A DNA stretch of 64,000 nucleotides from Nereocystis luetkeana (GCA_031213475.1 JARUPZ010000026.1:5383567-5447566), one strand, 5' to 3'. Shown: positions 22,025 to 35,100, counted from the stretch's first letter. Translations and numbers: made by a program. The notes: generated by a model not told the origin, from the sequence alone.

Positions 22025-22715
22025 GCCCCCCCCCCCCCCCCCCCTTGCAAAATGTAGGAGTGAAAAATCCATGTGGAGACATCGAACAATGTAGCAAGCC
22101 CGACAAGGTGTCGACAATGGTATCCGTGAGAACCGGCTAGAGGAATCGAGACGCCGCACGCATCCCCAGGTGCTTGAGGTTGTTGCGAAGGGTTTGTTGG
22201 GAGAGGCCCAGATGATTTGCAACAGCCCTCTGGGTGGTGCGGTTTTTCAGCGGTACGTCCTTCAGTTGTTCCTTGTATTTCTCGACGTCGATGCATTTCC
22301 TACTTGAGTTTCCACCACGGTTGTTGCGCAGATTGATGTCTATCACACCGTCGGCCTTCTGCTGCTCGAAGCGATGCCGCACTCCCATGACCTGGTAGCG
22401 GGAACACTTGAACTTCTTCGCTGCGTTCAGGATGTCGCCCCGCCCAAGTTTCCCTTCAGTACTGCCGCAAAGGAGGTGCTCGATCAAACGCTGTCTCATG
22501 TTTTCATTAAGATTATTGCGTGGCACCTTCTCGGGAGCAGCTCCAGAAACTGGCATCTCGAACACAATGTGGGAAGTACTCCAACCGGCGATTGCCGCGC
22601 GCGAGCTCCGTTTGCTGGTTGGTGAGGTGGCTCGAGCGAGGGGGTGGTGTGATTGTTTTGCTCCAAAGCTCGGTTTTTGGAGTTCCAGTGATATCCACGA
22701 ATACGATGAAAACAA
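22025..22715 (-). pseudogene. Mariner-like transposase, N-terminal fragment
   Basis: On the - strand, after a poorly conserved start, the protein reads NENMRQRLIEHLLCGSTEGK, then AAKKFKCSRYQVMGVRHRFE, then KDVPLKNRTTQRAVANHLGL and SQQTLRNNLKHLG. This is the helix-turn-helix DNA-binding region typical of mariner-like transposases from oomycetes and other stramenopiles. A TAG stop at 22137-22139 interrupts it. The frame goes on with PVLTDTIVDTLSGLLHC, which also fits the family, and then runs into poly-G/C at 22025-22044. The DDE catalytic domain is absent, so the copy is dead. The start is unclear; Met at about 22556 is plausible. Confidence 0.75.
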
Positions 22716-22982
22716 CGGGGTCTAAAAAAACATGAAACAGCAAAAGATACGCCGCAAAACGCCCAAAAGTGGCTTATATTTTTTGTCGGTATATCGGTAG
22801 ATATCTTTGCACAAACAATACCACAACAGCAAGCAGTAGATCCGAAAGTGCTAAACGTGTGTTTGGTCACGCTCCTTGCAATGGCTCCTGCCAAGCTCGT
22901 CACCAAGAAAAACCCACCCTGCTTGCCGAAAAAGCTATCTGCTATACAATAAAACAACACGTGTGCTACGTACAGTATATAG

Positions 22983-22994
22983 GCGTGGGGGGGG

Positions 22995-23028
<34 letters not shown>

Positions 23029-23030
23029 CG
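22983..23030. repeat. Poly-G run
   Basis: GGGGGGCGGGGG and then more than 30 G, next to an M2 copy. Confidence 0.95.
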
Positions 23031-23038
23031 CTAGACCC

Positions 23039-23122
23039 GTTCAGGACTTCAGTCTCATCTTGGGGACAAAACACTCAAAATCTACGTGGTTCGTCCCCAA
23101 AACGAGACTGCAATCAAACCTA
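23039..23122. repeat. M2 MITE copy
   Basis: GGACTTCAGTCTCATCTTGG at the left and CGTCCCCAAAACGAGACTGC at the right. Diverged. Confidence 0.75.
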
Positions 23123-23268
23123 GAAGCGAAAAATCTCGACACCTATCGTAGGTACTGTTCGAATGGTAGCGTAAAAGAAAAATGGGATCAACGATACAAT
23201 AGTTGGGAAGTTCTTCGGTGCAGGGACCCCGATAGTCCAAGTGACAAAAAAAAATGGCCAAGATGTCC

Positions 23269-23377
23269 TATTACGGGGGACCATAGTACATAGGGCCTAC
23301 AGTACACACAAAAACCTACATATTTCCCTATTTTTGCTAAAACAAATTGGTTCTACTTACTATGGTCCCCCGTAATA
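23269..23377. repeat. M1 MITE copy, complete
   Basis: TATTACGGGGGACCATAGTA to TATGGTCCCCCGTAATA, both ends intact. Confidence 0.9.
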
Positions 23378-24990
23378 CCTCGATAGTTAGGCCTACCGTT
23401 CGTGGCATGCGTTTTAGCAATGGCAACTGGGGTATATGAAGCAGAAGGTGCCCTCAAATGCGACACACACATTTCGTCCTTAGGCGTGGTATGATGCTGT
23501 CTGCGGCGCACCTCCTTGGGGCATCTAAAGCAAGGCGTTTATTGCGAGATTTAGCAACGCGGTGGTCCCGTGCGGATCGGACGCGATGCACAAAGATCTC
23601 AATATTTCAATGTGTTCTGGGTGATACATATGTCACGATATATGACCGAATATGTCACGACATATGGCCCTATTAGTCAAGACCTTTAGCCAGTCGGTTA
23701 GGGCTCGGGGGCATTCGTAGACTGACGCCTTCTACCGAGAGAATAGCGCACGTTGTTAGGCCAATCGTTTCCCATGTGGATGCTGCTACCGAATACTACG
23801 CAGTTGTTGTGCGCGCACCAAAGGTTGACAATGAAAGCATGGTGTAATCGCTGTTGTTGCTGCTGCTGTGTGTTGAAAGGGTGGTGTCGTTGCTGGCGCC
23901 GCTACCTAATACTGCGCACGCCTCCTCACGATCATTGCGCTCTATGTGATCAAAGAGCCTTAATTGACCACGGGCATTTGTACGTGCTCAAATTACTTAG
24001 CACGGAGCAAGCAGTGACCAGCGACATCAACACCAACGGCTTGCATTTACCTATATAATATGTGCAACAGCACAAAAAAATACCAGTACTAATTTTGCTG
24101 GAGGACTACTGCTGTACAAACAAGGCACAACAAACCGCACACCAGTGGTTTTGACGCATGAGAGACCCAACCGTAGTGCGTAGCGATTGTCCTGGGGGAG
24201 CTTGGCGACGCACCCACACGCGTTAGAAACAAGTTCTGCGGTACGATTTCGAGGGTTAGGCTTTAGGGTTTGGAGGTTATGGGTACAAAGAATTAGAGGT
24301 ATGGTTGGGATTGTAAGTAGGGTTCGCATCAGGTTTAAGGTCGGGAACGATGTCACACAATAGTCGCTGGTAGCTAACACGGCTGATCGCCTACCCCCAT
24401 TCTCCCAAGGATAGGAGGTGCAAGCTGGGCTGGTCTAACGCAGTAGTACAGTACAGTACTGCTGTACACGATTCGTGGCCGAGGGCACCATGCATGCGGG
24501 TATTCGTAGCGAGGGCGCCATGCATGCGGGTAGGTTTAGCGAAGGAGTTCGGGTTTGGACTATAGTAGGTTCGACAAAAGGGTGTCATGCATGAGGATTA
24601 AATAGTCCGAGACGCGTACGTCGTATAGGTCTCTTCTTCTACCAGGTGTGACATCGTATCTTGTGTGCAACGCTTTGCGTGCAACTCCAGGGGGGGCATG
24701 GGATCGGGAGGGGGTCGAAATAACGCAATAGGGAGGGGGGGTGATGACAGGATGATACATTTTTTCATGCAAATCAATGAAGGCCCGAAACATACAGTAG
24801 ATGGATTGCATTAGGTACGCCCCGTGAAAGACCGCAATACAGCTACTACTATAAAAAAAGCAGAAATGTCGAGAGCTCCTCACAGGTTGTGCCTAGACCC
24901 CTCCCGTTATACTCGCCATCGTCCCCTTGCGGCTTCGTAACTTTGCCCTCGATCCTCTTCTCGCCAAGTAGCCGAGGATGCACATTACCT
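23378..24990. other. Intergenic, nothing recognised
   Basis: Includes a local palindromic stretch at 23628-23670 (CATATGTCACGATATATGAC) and a short run resembling plant-type telomere repeat at 24245-24285 (TTAGGCTTTAGGGTTTGGAG). No coding exon found. Confidence 0.4.
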
Positions 24991-24999
24991 GTTTTAGCC

Positions 25000-25960
25000 A
25001 TGGCTTGCCGAAACACTGCCATATACATTCATGGCAGTTTACACCACTGCCACAGGTCTTCATGGCAGGGGCACTGCCATGGAATTTCAAGGCACTGCCC
25101 TGACACAGTCGCGACACTGCCGTAAGGGTGCAAAGAACGCCCATGGTAGATGTCATGGAAAATAACATGGCATACCACATGGGCGTACTGGCATGGGTTT
25201 ATGTTGCACTGCCGCCATGAACTGCCGTGGCTCGGCCGCCGTGGAATGTTTTGCCATTTACTGGCATACCTTGGACTGTCATGGCAATGACTACCATGAC
25301 ATTTCACGGGTATTGCCATTGGACTGCTATGTTGCATTTATGGCACTGCCAAGACCCTGCGGTGAGCTTTGTTTGCAATGGGATTTCAGAATCACTTAAT
25401 GCCTTCCATGGCACTGCCATGGGCCTTCATGGCACAGCCAGTTGTGGTACTGGCATGGGACAGCCCTGGGGCTGCCATGGACTACTGTCTCTACCGTGGC
25501 AAGGGCATGGAGTTGTCATAGGGGGTGCCATATGGGAGGTCCATGGGGATACCATGGGATACTCATGGGGGTGATATAACCCAGAAACGGCAGAAGACAC
25601 TATCATGATGAAAGGTTTCTTGGCATTGTGATGGCAGTCAGTGACATGAAAACTCATGTCTATGGCACCGCCATGGCATTGCCAAGGGAGCCCATGTCGG
25701 TGCAGCGCGGTGACATGAAACACTACGAAAATCCCATGCATGGCGCACTCCCATGAACGCCCATGAAAAATCGTCAAAAGATCGCGATCGCCAATGAAAT
25801 CACACGACCTCCCAGGGTTTTGCCTTGGCACTATGGCACCGCCATGGCATGCCCATGAGTGTCCATGGTGGTGCGCGGTGCGGTGCAAAATCAGTGACAT
25901 GATAGACGACGAAAATCCCATACACGGCAACGCCATGAAAAGCCTTGGGGACTGCCCATG
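25000..25960. repeat. Array of degenerate TGCCATGGCA palindromes
   Basis: Nearly 1 kb with ACTGCCATGG, GGCATTGCCATGGC and TCATGGCA units every 10-20 bp. The core is self-complementary. It resembles the 20650-22010 array in style but has different flanking bases. Confidence 0.75.
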
Positions 25961-27060
25961 AAGGCTAATAATATGAAAAAGGCTACGATATCCGGGAGAT
26001 CTGCAGTCAACGAAGACGCGCCAAGCCCTCACCGCCATGCGGGATGTGCTGCGCGAAAGTTGACGGCTCCACGTTGTCGGCGCTTCACGAACAGCAACAC
26101 GCGCACACAGCTGCGGCATCAACCCCGTCACACAATCACTCGTACTTTACTGTCGACCATCCAGGAGGTAAAATCAGATTTCATCACCTTCGCCTCCTGG
26201 CGCCGGGCTCGTGCGAGCCTTCTTGCGCAAGCGCTTCGACTGCAGGCGCCGGCTAGCCCTCCGCTGCGGAGGGGCTAGGTCCTTCTTCGCAGCCACGGCA
26301 GTGGGAGAGGCGCATGGGTACCCAGGCGCAGATGGTAGCAGCAGTGCTCGTTCGGACGAAGCAGCAGGAGAGGACAGACCGCCCGTGACCGTTCGACTAC
26401 CCTCTGTGCAAATTTCCATCGCAGACGGAGCTGCTGCGTTGACGTGGGCCTTGCGACCGGCATCCACAATGACACTCATCACCACAGTAGTAGCAGAGTG
26501 GCGATACCTTGCTGCCCAGGCTGCCGTGGACTGGTGCCGTTCACAGGGAGCACGAGTAGGTCCCAAGTACTGTATGGGACACGAGTCCGACCGGCCGGCC
26601 GCCGAACGAGAACAATGCTGCCGCTATTTATTGCAACGGCAGTAATTTGTTCAAGCTTCGCAAGTTGTGCAAACCCCACGCCGAAAAATGAAGAAAAAGA
26701 CGAAACCAATGGGAATGATTCCCATTGGACGAAACAATGAGAATGAGTCATTTTGAGACGAAACGGCTCGACGTCGACGTTTCGATGAATGGTACTGTAC
26801 CATGGTTGGGGATACCGCCACAATCGTACCGAATCACGGCACAAAAAATGCCGCCGCATCGTGTGGTAAAATTTTGAGGCAAGCGTAAAGAAGTTTGGGT
26901 GAGACGACTACGTATCCGACCAGTGGTCTATTAAGGGAGAACAACGCAACAAGATACTATCCAACGACGCAACGAAGTATGGGCGAGACCACGGGTCGAC
27001 GCAGGAGGCCTCATCCAAAAATCCAGTACTTACATCAAATGATCCAGGGCATCGAGTCAG
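25961..27060. other. Intergenic; GC-rich patch open on both strands
   Basis: 26174-26645 is open on both strands (130 and 144 codons) and more GC-rich than its surroundings, but neither frame shows a known domain. 26706-26728 is a short hairpin (CCAATGGGAAT, G, ATTCCCATTGG). Confidence 0.35.
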
Positions 27061-27420
27061 AATCTACAGTAAATACCACAACAACCGTACCACGTGGATA
27101 CGCGGTATCATGTCGTGGATTCCACCACCGTCCCGTCCGTGCTGCTGTGGGGTGTGCACTAGCCTATACACTACAGCACCGTGTTGTGGGTGCCGCTTAC
27201 TACCATACCGTATCGTGGATGACACCGCCTCACGGTGTCGTGGTTACCGCAATACCACGGTACCCGGGCCGTGCTCTTGGTGTGGACAGCATTACCCCCA
27301 CACCGTCCATGTAGGGGATGTCACTACCACCGTGCCATCTTGTGGATAAACACCACAAAAACCGCACCGTGAAGTGGGTTGTGGGTGAGTACCATACCGT
27401 ACAATGTCGTGGCTTGGGGG
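27060..27420. repeat. Degenerate CCGTACCACGTGGAT-type repeats
   Basis: Recurring CCGTATCGTGGATG, CACCGTGTTGTGGGTG and ACCGTACAATGTCGTGG units, partly self-complementary. Confidence 0.5.
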
Positions 27421-27615
27421 AGGGGGTGCACTCACGTCACATGCATGACCGTAGGCGCATGACCATAGACCCTCGTATCCTTACAAAGCCGGGGCGGAGC
27501 ACGTCAGTTTTGCACCCATCAGGCAGGCGACGCGTCCACCAAGGGCGAAGCACCGTGAGGTGTTGGGCGAAGCAGCGTGAGGTGTTGGGCGAAGCGCCGT
27601 GAGGTGTTGAACCCT
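27420..27615 (-). mobile_element. C-tailed retroposon, 5'-truncated copy
   Basis: On the - strand: CGGCTTTGTAAGGATACGAG, GGTCTATGGTCATGCGCCTA, CGGTCATGCATG, GTGCACCCCCTCCCCC. At its other end the unit GAAGCGCCGTGAGGTGTT is repeated three times. Confidence 0.7.
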
Positions 27616-29174
27616 ACTCATATGGAGGACTTGACTTTCTTGCATTTGGGTGACAGCATCGAATGTGTGTGTGGGGGGGGGGGGGGGAGGGGGGATAGCA
27701 GTCGTCACTGCCAGTATACTGTATCAGCAGGCACGACCCTCACAACATTGCATTCGTTTATTACCTGGGCTCTACCCGAAGCACTTCGCTGGAGACACCA
27801 TCAGTGCAGAGCGCAACACAATTAATCGTGCCCCATTCATTCATCCCCTCGCTCGTACATTTAGTCGTAGATCCTCCCGTCTACCGTAGCCCCAGCAGCT
27901 GCGCAAGAAAACTCAAAAGGCTTGCCACAGCAAATAGACCACCGAACCGTAGAGTCGCCTCACCACATACATACTTACCTGGCACGCAACAAAACACACG
28001 CGGTAGACGAGCGAGGGACTCCGTGAAGGTCAACAGCACTCAGCTGCCACACAACCGTCGGATCAATCAACGAACCAACCAACCATCGAACCCACCAACA
28101 ACCACCGCCACCCAACCAACAAACCAACCAATTCACCAAACAAGTAAACAAACCAACCAACACCTGTTTTCCAGTATAAAGCTCAACGTCAGCCGCGACC
28201 CCCCCCCCCCCCCCTCCCCCGCCAGAGCGCCTCAAGCAGAGACAGCTGTTCATAACTGAGTTTCTTCAACGAACAACGAAGCCAACCGCACGCCAAACCA
28301 CCTCCATCGAGCTCCGAGCACTTCAATCGAAAGCACAAGACAGCACTTCAGAGAGCTCCGTTTCTTGGGCACGCATCTTTCTGTTTTTACAGCTTGATCA
28401 ACCAAATGAACGAGACCGAACTCGCCTCCTCTTGGGAGAACCAAGGTTAGCGCTTGACGGATTGCGGATACTATCCAATACTGAATTCAACTACTTTTGT
28501 ACCGAATCGAAACGTGCATGATGCAAATTGCGCAAAAAAAAAGAACAAATTTTCAAACGTAACTCGCATCCCAAGCACGGCTGCACTTCTTCGGTAGTAG
28601 TTTTTGTCACAAGTCCGGATTCCGAGGATAGTTTTGTGACCCAAAACACGTGGTTCAGCTTCTGCAAAAAATTGTCCAACCCTTATTAGTTCCAAGTAGT
28701 TTGGGCCCAAATTTCGCCCAAAACGCGGGTGCGACTCATTGCCAAAATTCGTGCGACTCCGCTCCCAACTAAATTCGCGCCCACACCGCCCTTGTACTCG
28801 TAACGGGCCAAAACATACTTATTAACCCTGTTGGTACCTGCAAATCCTGTCTCACTACAAACTCCGTGGGGCTTGTCCCCAACACAAGCGGGGTGGGCGC
28901 AGTTGTGGCAAAGGGGGGTACTGCAGGTCAAGGTGCCCGGGAGGGGGCGGAGGCTGATTCTCGCGGAGTTCCCAAAACTCGACCGTGCTCGAACACTGGT
29001 CCCCCGAGTCGTCCAACAATATCGGAATAATATTAAGCGTGGTGCTTGCGGCTGTCTCGAGTTTTGTTTCGTACACCCCGTGCTGGCCCTGCTGCGCTGG
29101 ATTTTTTCAGTCCTCTCAAGAACGCCTACTGCAAAACCTATTGCTACATTTAGGACCACTAGTACTTGTACATT
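27616..29174. other. Intergenic and probable DCTN2 3' untranslated region
   Basis: Holds a poly-G run near 27675, AACCAACC-rich low-complexity sequence (28060-28170) and a poly-C run (28199-28214). The part next to 29175 is expected to contain the DCTN2 3' untranslated region. No polyadenylation signal could be fixed. Confidence 0.4.
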
Positions 29175-32100
29175 TCAAGGCGCGAAGCCCACAGCCGCTA
29201 GCCTGTGGTCCAGGGCCTTGACGTTCTCGTTAACAATGGCCACGTTTTCGACCGAGCTTTCTCTTGTCGCTTCCAGCCCCTCGTTCGTGTTCTTCAGCAC
29301 AGCGACCAGCTCAGTTTGGCAGCCCTCCACCTGTTTCGAACAAAACGTGGAAACAGGGGAAGCAATGCGGGCTCAAAATATTTGCAAAAACAGAACATGA
29401 CAAAACATAAAAAACAATACCTGGCAATCAATAAACTAAAGGCATCCGAGGGGTAGAACTAACGACGTAACAAAAGCAAAAACAAAAAACAGCACACAGC
29501 AGGCGGCAGACAGCAGACAGAACATACATACGAAAAGGAAGAAATAACAAGAAAACGGAACACATGTACCGAAACGAAAAATAAAAAAAACGAAACGCGA
29601 ACATCGTGATGATGTTCCTCTCAACGAGGGGCATGTCAGTTCCATCCGTACAATAAGCATGGATCAGAATCGCTGGAACAAACAATCCCATCCCGTACAC
29701 CCTCCCTGGCACTAGCCGGGAGTTTCACTGGTATTTGCCTCCCCCTATGAGCACAGAAGGCGCCCTATATATACACCACCCAGGTTGAAGTGCCGGGTAT
29801 CGATCAATTTGGTCAAAATCATCGCCGACGAACTTGTAAGAACATGACAACAGCTGACTAATCTGCTGGAACTGGACAACAGCTGACGATTGTGTAAGAA
29901 CATGACAACGACGCACTTACGATAACACGGCAGCAACAGACGAAACTGTTAGAATTTGATGACAGCTGACGAACTCGTCTAAATATCACAACAACATGGT
30001 AAAATCGAAAAAAACAAGAAGAGGGTAATATCGATATGAAATCGCATCTGACACAAAGTTAAAAGAACTCGACGCAAACAAAGGAAACAAGTAAAACAAA
30101 CATGCCACAACGAGAGTCGTTTAGTCACCTGCTCGAGCCGCTGAGCGAACGAAGCGCTCGCCAGATGTAGGGTTTCCAAGGCGCGAAGGCGGTCAACAAG
30201 GGCGGGAAGACCGGCAGCAATCCCCTGCCATGATTGCAGAGTTGCGAATGCCCCATCGATCTGCCAAAGGTCGGAAAAAGGAAAACAACGAAAGCGAAGA
30301 GAAAATGAACAGACGGCGAATGAACGGAATGACGGAGGCAAAAATGATATCGAAACGAAAGTGAAAAGGAAGGCAAAATCCAAGCCAAAAAAAAGCGAAG
30401 AGGGAGAAAAACCCAAAAACGAAACAAAAACGGGAACGAAGATTAACAAGACAAACGAAAAGGAAGCAAAATAAATCAAAGCCAGGGTACGGAAGTGGTG
30501 CACGAGTCTATTTCGGCGATTTCCAGACCCGTATGGTATACCCCAACCCCGCCACCCAACCGCCTTCCACCACGACGATGACTACCACCCAACAACACAC
30601 GGCCAAAACACACACACAACACGACATTAAAAACGCCAAAAACGCAAGAATGCACGCGCACCAAAGCACAAAAACGCACCAACACAAACGCAGCAACACA
30701 CAAAAAAACACAAAAAACGAAAAAAACAAAAGCACAAAACACAAAATGCCAAAGAGGAAACACTAAAAAACACAACAACAAGAGTGCCGTTTGAACGCAC
30801 ACACCTTCTTCTGGCGCGCGGCACCGCCCGTCGAAGAAGCCCCCAACCCGGACGCACCCCCCGCCCCCCCCACCCCCGCTGCCACCGCCGCCGTCGCCCT
30901 CGACTTAGCAAGCCCGTCAAGCTCCGCTCTTGCCAGTTGTGCCTTCTGCCTTAGACTGTCGATCTTACCCGGCTCGAGGAGGGACACGCGCTTCTCGAGG
31001 GAGGCTACGGTATCGGCCACGGGGCGACTCTGCAATCAGAATCACGAGTTTCCCGGCGAAGCAACCCGGGATAAAACACGAGGGATGCACATGACAGGGA
31101 CAGGGGTATGGGGCGTCGGGAGGGGGTAGCGCGGGATTGCGGAGAGGGGGGGCGGGGAGGGGGGGTCGAGTGAGGAGGTGTTGAGCCAGAAGCAAAGGAG
31201 AGAGGAAGGATACAGGAGGGAGGGAGGGCGGGGGGGGGTGGTCGAGCGAGAAGGTGTTGAGCGAGGAGCAAAGGAGACAGGAAGGATAGAGGAAGGATAG
31301 AGGAAGGAAGGAGGGAGGGAGGGAGGGAGGGAGGGAGGGACGGAGGGAGGAAGGGAGGAAGGGACGGAGGGAGGAAGAGCGAGGTGGGTGCGACCAAGGC
31401 TTGCGGCGCGCGATGTGAGGCTTGAGGGAGTAGCGGCAGCGGTACCGCGGCGGAAGCGACAGCGTTCGAAAGCAAATAAAATATCGCGAACAAAAGACAA
31501 GAAGCGAAAGAAAAACATCCTCTCAAAACACGTTCCGGGTCAAGCAGAACCACGACATCCGCCACCCTAACCCCCCAAGAAAAGGTAGAAAAGAAACCCC
31601 TCCACCACCCCCTCCGCTGCGCCTCACCTCGCCCCCCTCTCCAAACATGCCTCCTCCTCTTCCTCCCGCGCCTTTCACTCCACCGCCCCCGCCCCCCAGC
31701 GCTTTCTCGAGGGCGGCGATCCTTGCCTCCACCCCAGGGATGGTTTCCCCCGGTCCGCCCCCTTTGGAAAAAAGCCTTTTCGCTTCTGACGCCTCTTTCA
31801 GGAAAAGCTCGTACGTCACGGAACCGGAACCGTTGCCCTCGGTCTCGTTGTAGTTGTTTGCTCCAGCCGTCGTGTTCTCGCCCTTAGACCCTTGCTTCGA
31901 TTCTGGGGAAGGAAAGTAAAGTGGGTTCGGGTGGGGTCGGAGAGCTTTTTTTGTTTTTCATCATCACTTTCACTTTCCAGCTTAACTCGCACTGGTGGGA
32001 GGTTTTACCCTCAGCGGTCTACTTCCGGACAAGCCGTGGTGACAGGTGTCGTCCCTTCTCCCCCGCCGTACGTGCCTTCATTTTTGGCCGCGCATAGGGT

Positions 32101-35100
32101 TCAGCATTCCCATTGCTCGTCGATTTTCATCGAATGTAGCTAACTCACGCTTTCGCGCTTTACGCTAATCATTTTTTTATGCAAGAAAAAATCCTTACGA
32201 GTATGCACTCGGTGAGACTTGAACCCACGAAATTGATCTTGGTAGGCACGCGGACCACCTACTAAGCAACCGGGGACGCCGGCTTGTTGGAGTGGCGAGG
32301 GAGAGAAGAAAAGAAGAATGGAACAACAGCAGCGACACAATACCAAGTACAACAATACCTTGTACTTGTAGAACAGCAGTAAATTAGGGCAACATTGACG
32401 CTCTCCGTGTTAATCATGCACGGGGCGGTCGAAATTCCCCTACCGACAGATGCCGATCCGACCAAACAAAACAAAACACGGGGAAGAAACGAGCAAGCAA
32501 AGGAACAACCGACGAAACAACTAAACAACCAACCAACTAAACTAACCAAACCAAACCGAACCAATCCAAACCTACCAAACTACACCACACCAAACCAAAC
32601 CAAACCCAACCAAACCAAACCAACCAGACCAGCCGAACCAACCAAACCAATCAACCAATCAACCAAACCAAATCAGACCAGACGAAAACAGACCAAAATC
32701 AAACCATACACACCTCTCCCTCCACCGGCGCCGCCATCCTCTCTCAGGCTCTCCAGCGCCCGGACCACCCCGTCCGATAACCGCTGGTGCAACGCTTCCT
32801 GCCCTTCCGCTGTTTGCACCGCCCCAGTCGAGATGATGTGCTGCGCGTTCGCCATCGGTTTATCACCACAGACAAGACAGTTCGGGGTATGTGACAATGC
32901 AACCCACTTAGTGTACCAGGTGCCAGCACCGCTAGACACGTACCACCCTGATCGGAAATATAGTGACCGTTTATACATTAATATCAAGACCAAAAATCCC
33001 TTATATTTACGGTCAGAATGGTACATGCTATTGTTGAAATACCGCTAGACACTACAACTTTGGTCGGAAATACACGACAGCTTACACACTAATATCAAGA
33101 CCAAAAGGTCCTTATATAAACGGTCAGAATGGTACCGTTGATACTGGTGGAACACCGCTAGAAACTACTACTCTGGACGTAAGTATAAGGACCGTTTATA
33201 CATTAATATCAATAGCAAGCGTTCCTTATATTAACGGCCAGAGTGCTACCAATAATACTGTTGGAATATCGCTAGACACTACCACTCTGAACGTAAATAT
33301 AAGGGCCGTTTATACACTAGTATCAATACCAAGCGTCCCTTATATTTCCGGCCGGAGTGGTACGTCCGGAAATGTAAGGAGTGTCTCGGTATCCGTACAA
33401 TACCCAAACGGACCTTCCACGTACACTTGTACTACAGTAGTGTACACGAAGTATGATTATCACCCTTTGAGACCCAGATACAGCAACGCAATAAATCACG
33501 AGTTTGGTGTGGTAAGCCACTTGCCAGGCATGTCGTAAAGAGCGTCGAGTTCTCGCAAAAAACAGGAGGAATTTGCTCGTTTTTCCTGAACGGGAAGGTA
33601 AAGGCTGCCGAACACTGCACCGGCACCGAACAACAACAAGGTGTTCTCCGAAAAAAGCTGGTCGAGATTGAGAGCCTTCCGAACATGCGACAATATTCGG
33701 CTTTTTTTCTTTCAGCACCTTCACCGTCATTGCCAAGAGGAAACGATCGCACCCACCCACATGCATACTCAACGCTCCTTCATTTTCGGTACTTGTATAG
33801 GGCGAGCGAGAAGCCAACACAGTACGAGCAGGATCAGGCTGTACCCCCCTGCGGTCCGACCGCTTCGCGTTGTGGTTCGGGGGCAACGTTCATCACCCCC
33901 CCCCTTCCCCCCCCCTTCCCCAGCCAAGCAGTGGGACAATGCTGTAATCGTCAATTGTTTCCGTCGACAATTCGTTTTGTGGCCCTTAGCGGGTTGATAG
34001 TTATATGCCTGGGGGCAAAACAGAATAACGATCCTTTTGGAGTTATCAAGCGTCAAGAAGCAGCGTGGGTGCTCGGCAGTACAATATCTGCCTTCGAAGG
34101 GCAGCGTCTACGCACATCGGTCTGAGCCCGTGCCGTCCGTCTGCCCTTGCATTCAACCATCGTAACTGGGGGCATGGTCGGTATTGCTGCATTGTCCCCT
34201 AATCGCTCCGGGGCCGTCACTGTCATGGTCTCTTTTGTGTGTTAATATTAATAGTTAATGTTCCCCTCTCAAAATCACAACAGGGTTCATACCCAAACGG
34301 TCCTCCCACGAATGTCAATACCCGAATGGTCCTCACATGAACATCAACACCGTATCATACCACACGCGTGATAGGATAAAACCGTACAACACGTGTGATA
34401 AGATAGCATACCGTACCACACGGGAGATAAGATCACACACCGTATCACACGTGTGATAGAGATAATACACCGTGTCATCCTATCACACGTGTGATAACAC
34501 AACACCAGCGCGACATCCATATGGTAAGATACAGTAGCACCTTCCCCCCCCTATATCACACGTGTGATAAAATAGCACCCCCCCCTATGCGTGATATGAT
34601 AACAACCCCTCCCGTATCACACGGGTGATAGCAAACACCCCTCCCGTATCACACGGGTGATAACATAACACTCCCCCCTATATCATACGGGTGACAACAT
34701 AGCACTGCCGTATCATACCACACGTGTGATAAGACAACACCGTACGACACGTGTGATGATGCAACACCGCGTCATACGTGTGATCAAGATAACACACCCG
34801 TACAACACGTGTTGAGACGACAACATCACCGTATCACACGCGTGCGAACATACCCCGCTGGGACGACTTCCCGACAACGAGGAGACTGCAAACGCCGCGC
34901 GGTGCGGCTATTACATGGCGATACCTCATGGAGATCTCTCGAAAGCCAAGATTTTCGTCGTATCTGCCTCCCCGTTGTTGTTATCGAGAAAATCTACTCC
35001 AAACTCCCTCCCACTCTGACCGAGAATATGAGCCCCTTTCGGACTCTGATATCAGCATCAAAAGAACTTATAATCCGGGTGAGAGTGGCATACGGTAACC

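Noticed and set aside
24245..24285. Interstitial telomere repeat
   Set aside because: Only two or three imperfect TTTAGGG-like units. Too short to support.
25427..26131. 234-codon open frame on the - strand
   Set aside because: Most of it lies within the TGCCATGGCA palindrome array, where stop codons are rare because of the repeated unit.
26174..26645. GC-rich patch open on both strands (130 and 144 codons)
   Set aside because: Composition alone explains the open frames. No domain or splice context supports a gene. It remains possible that it is an exon of an unseen gene.
32204..32276. Working tRNA-Gly (ACC)
   Set aside because: Anticodon and acceptor stems do not pair, and an ACC anticodon is not expected in a cytosolic tRNA set.
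34358..34850. CRISPR-like array
   Set aside because: Units are palindromes with variable, related linkers in an intron of a eukaryotic gene. There are no unique spacers of fixed length and no cas genes.
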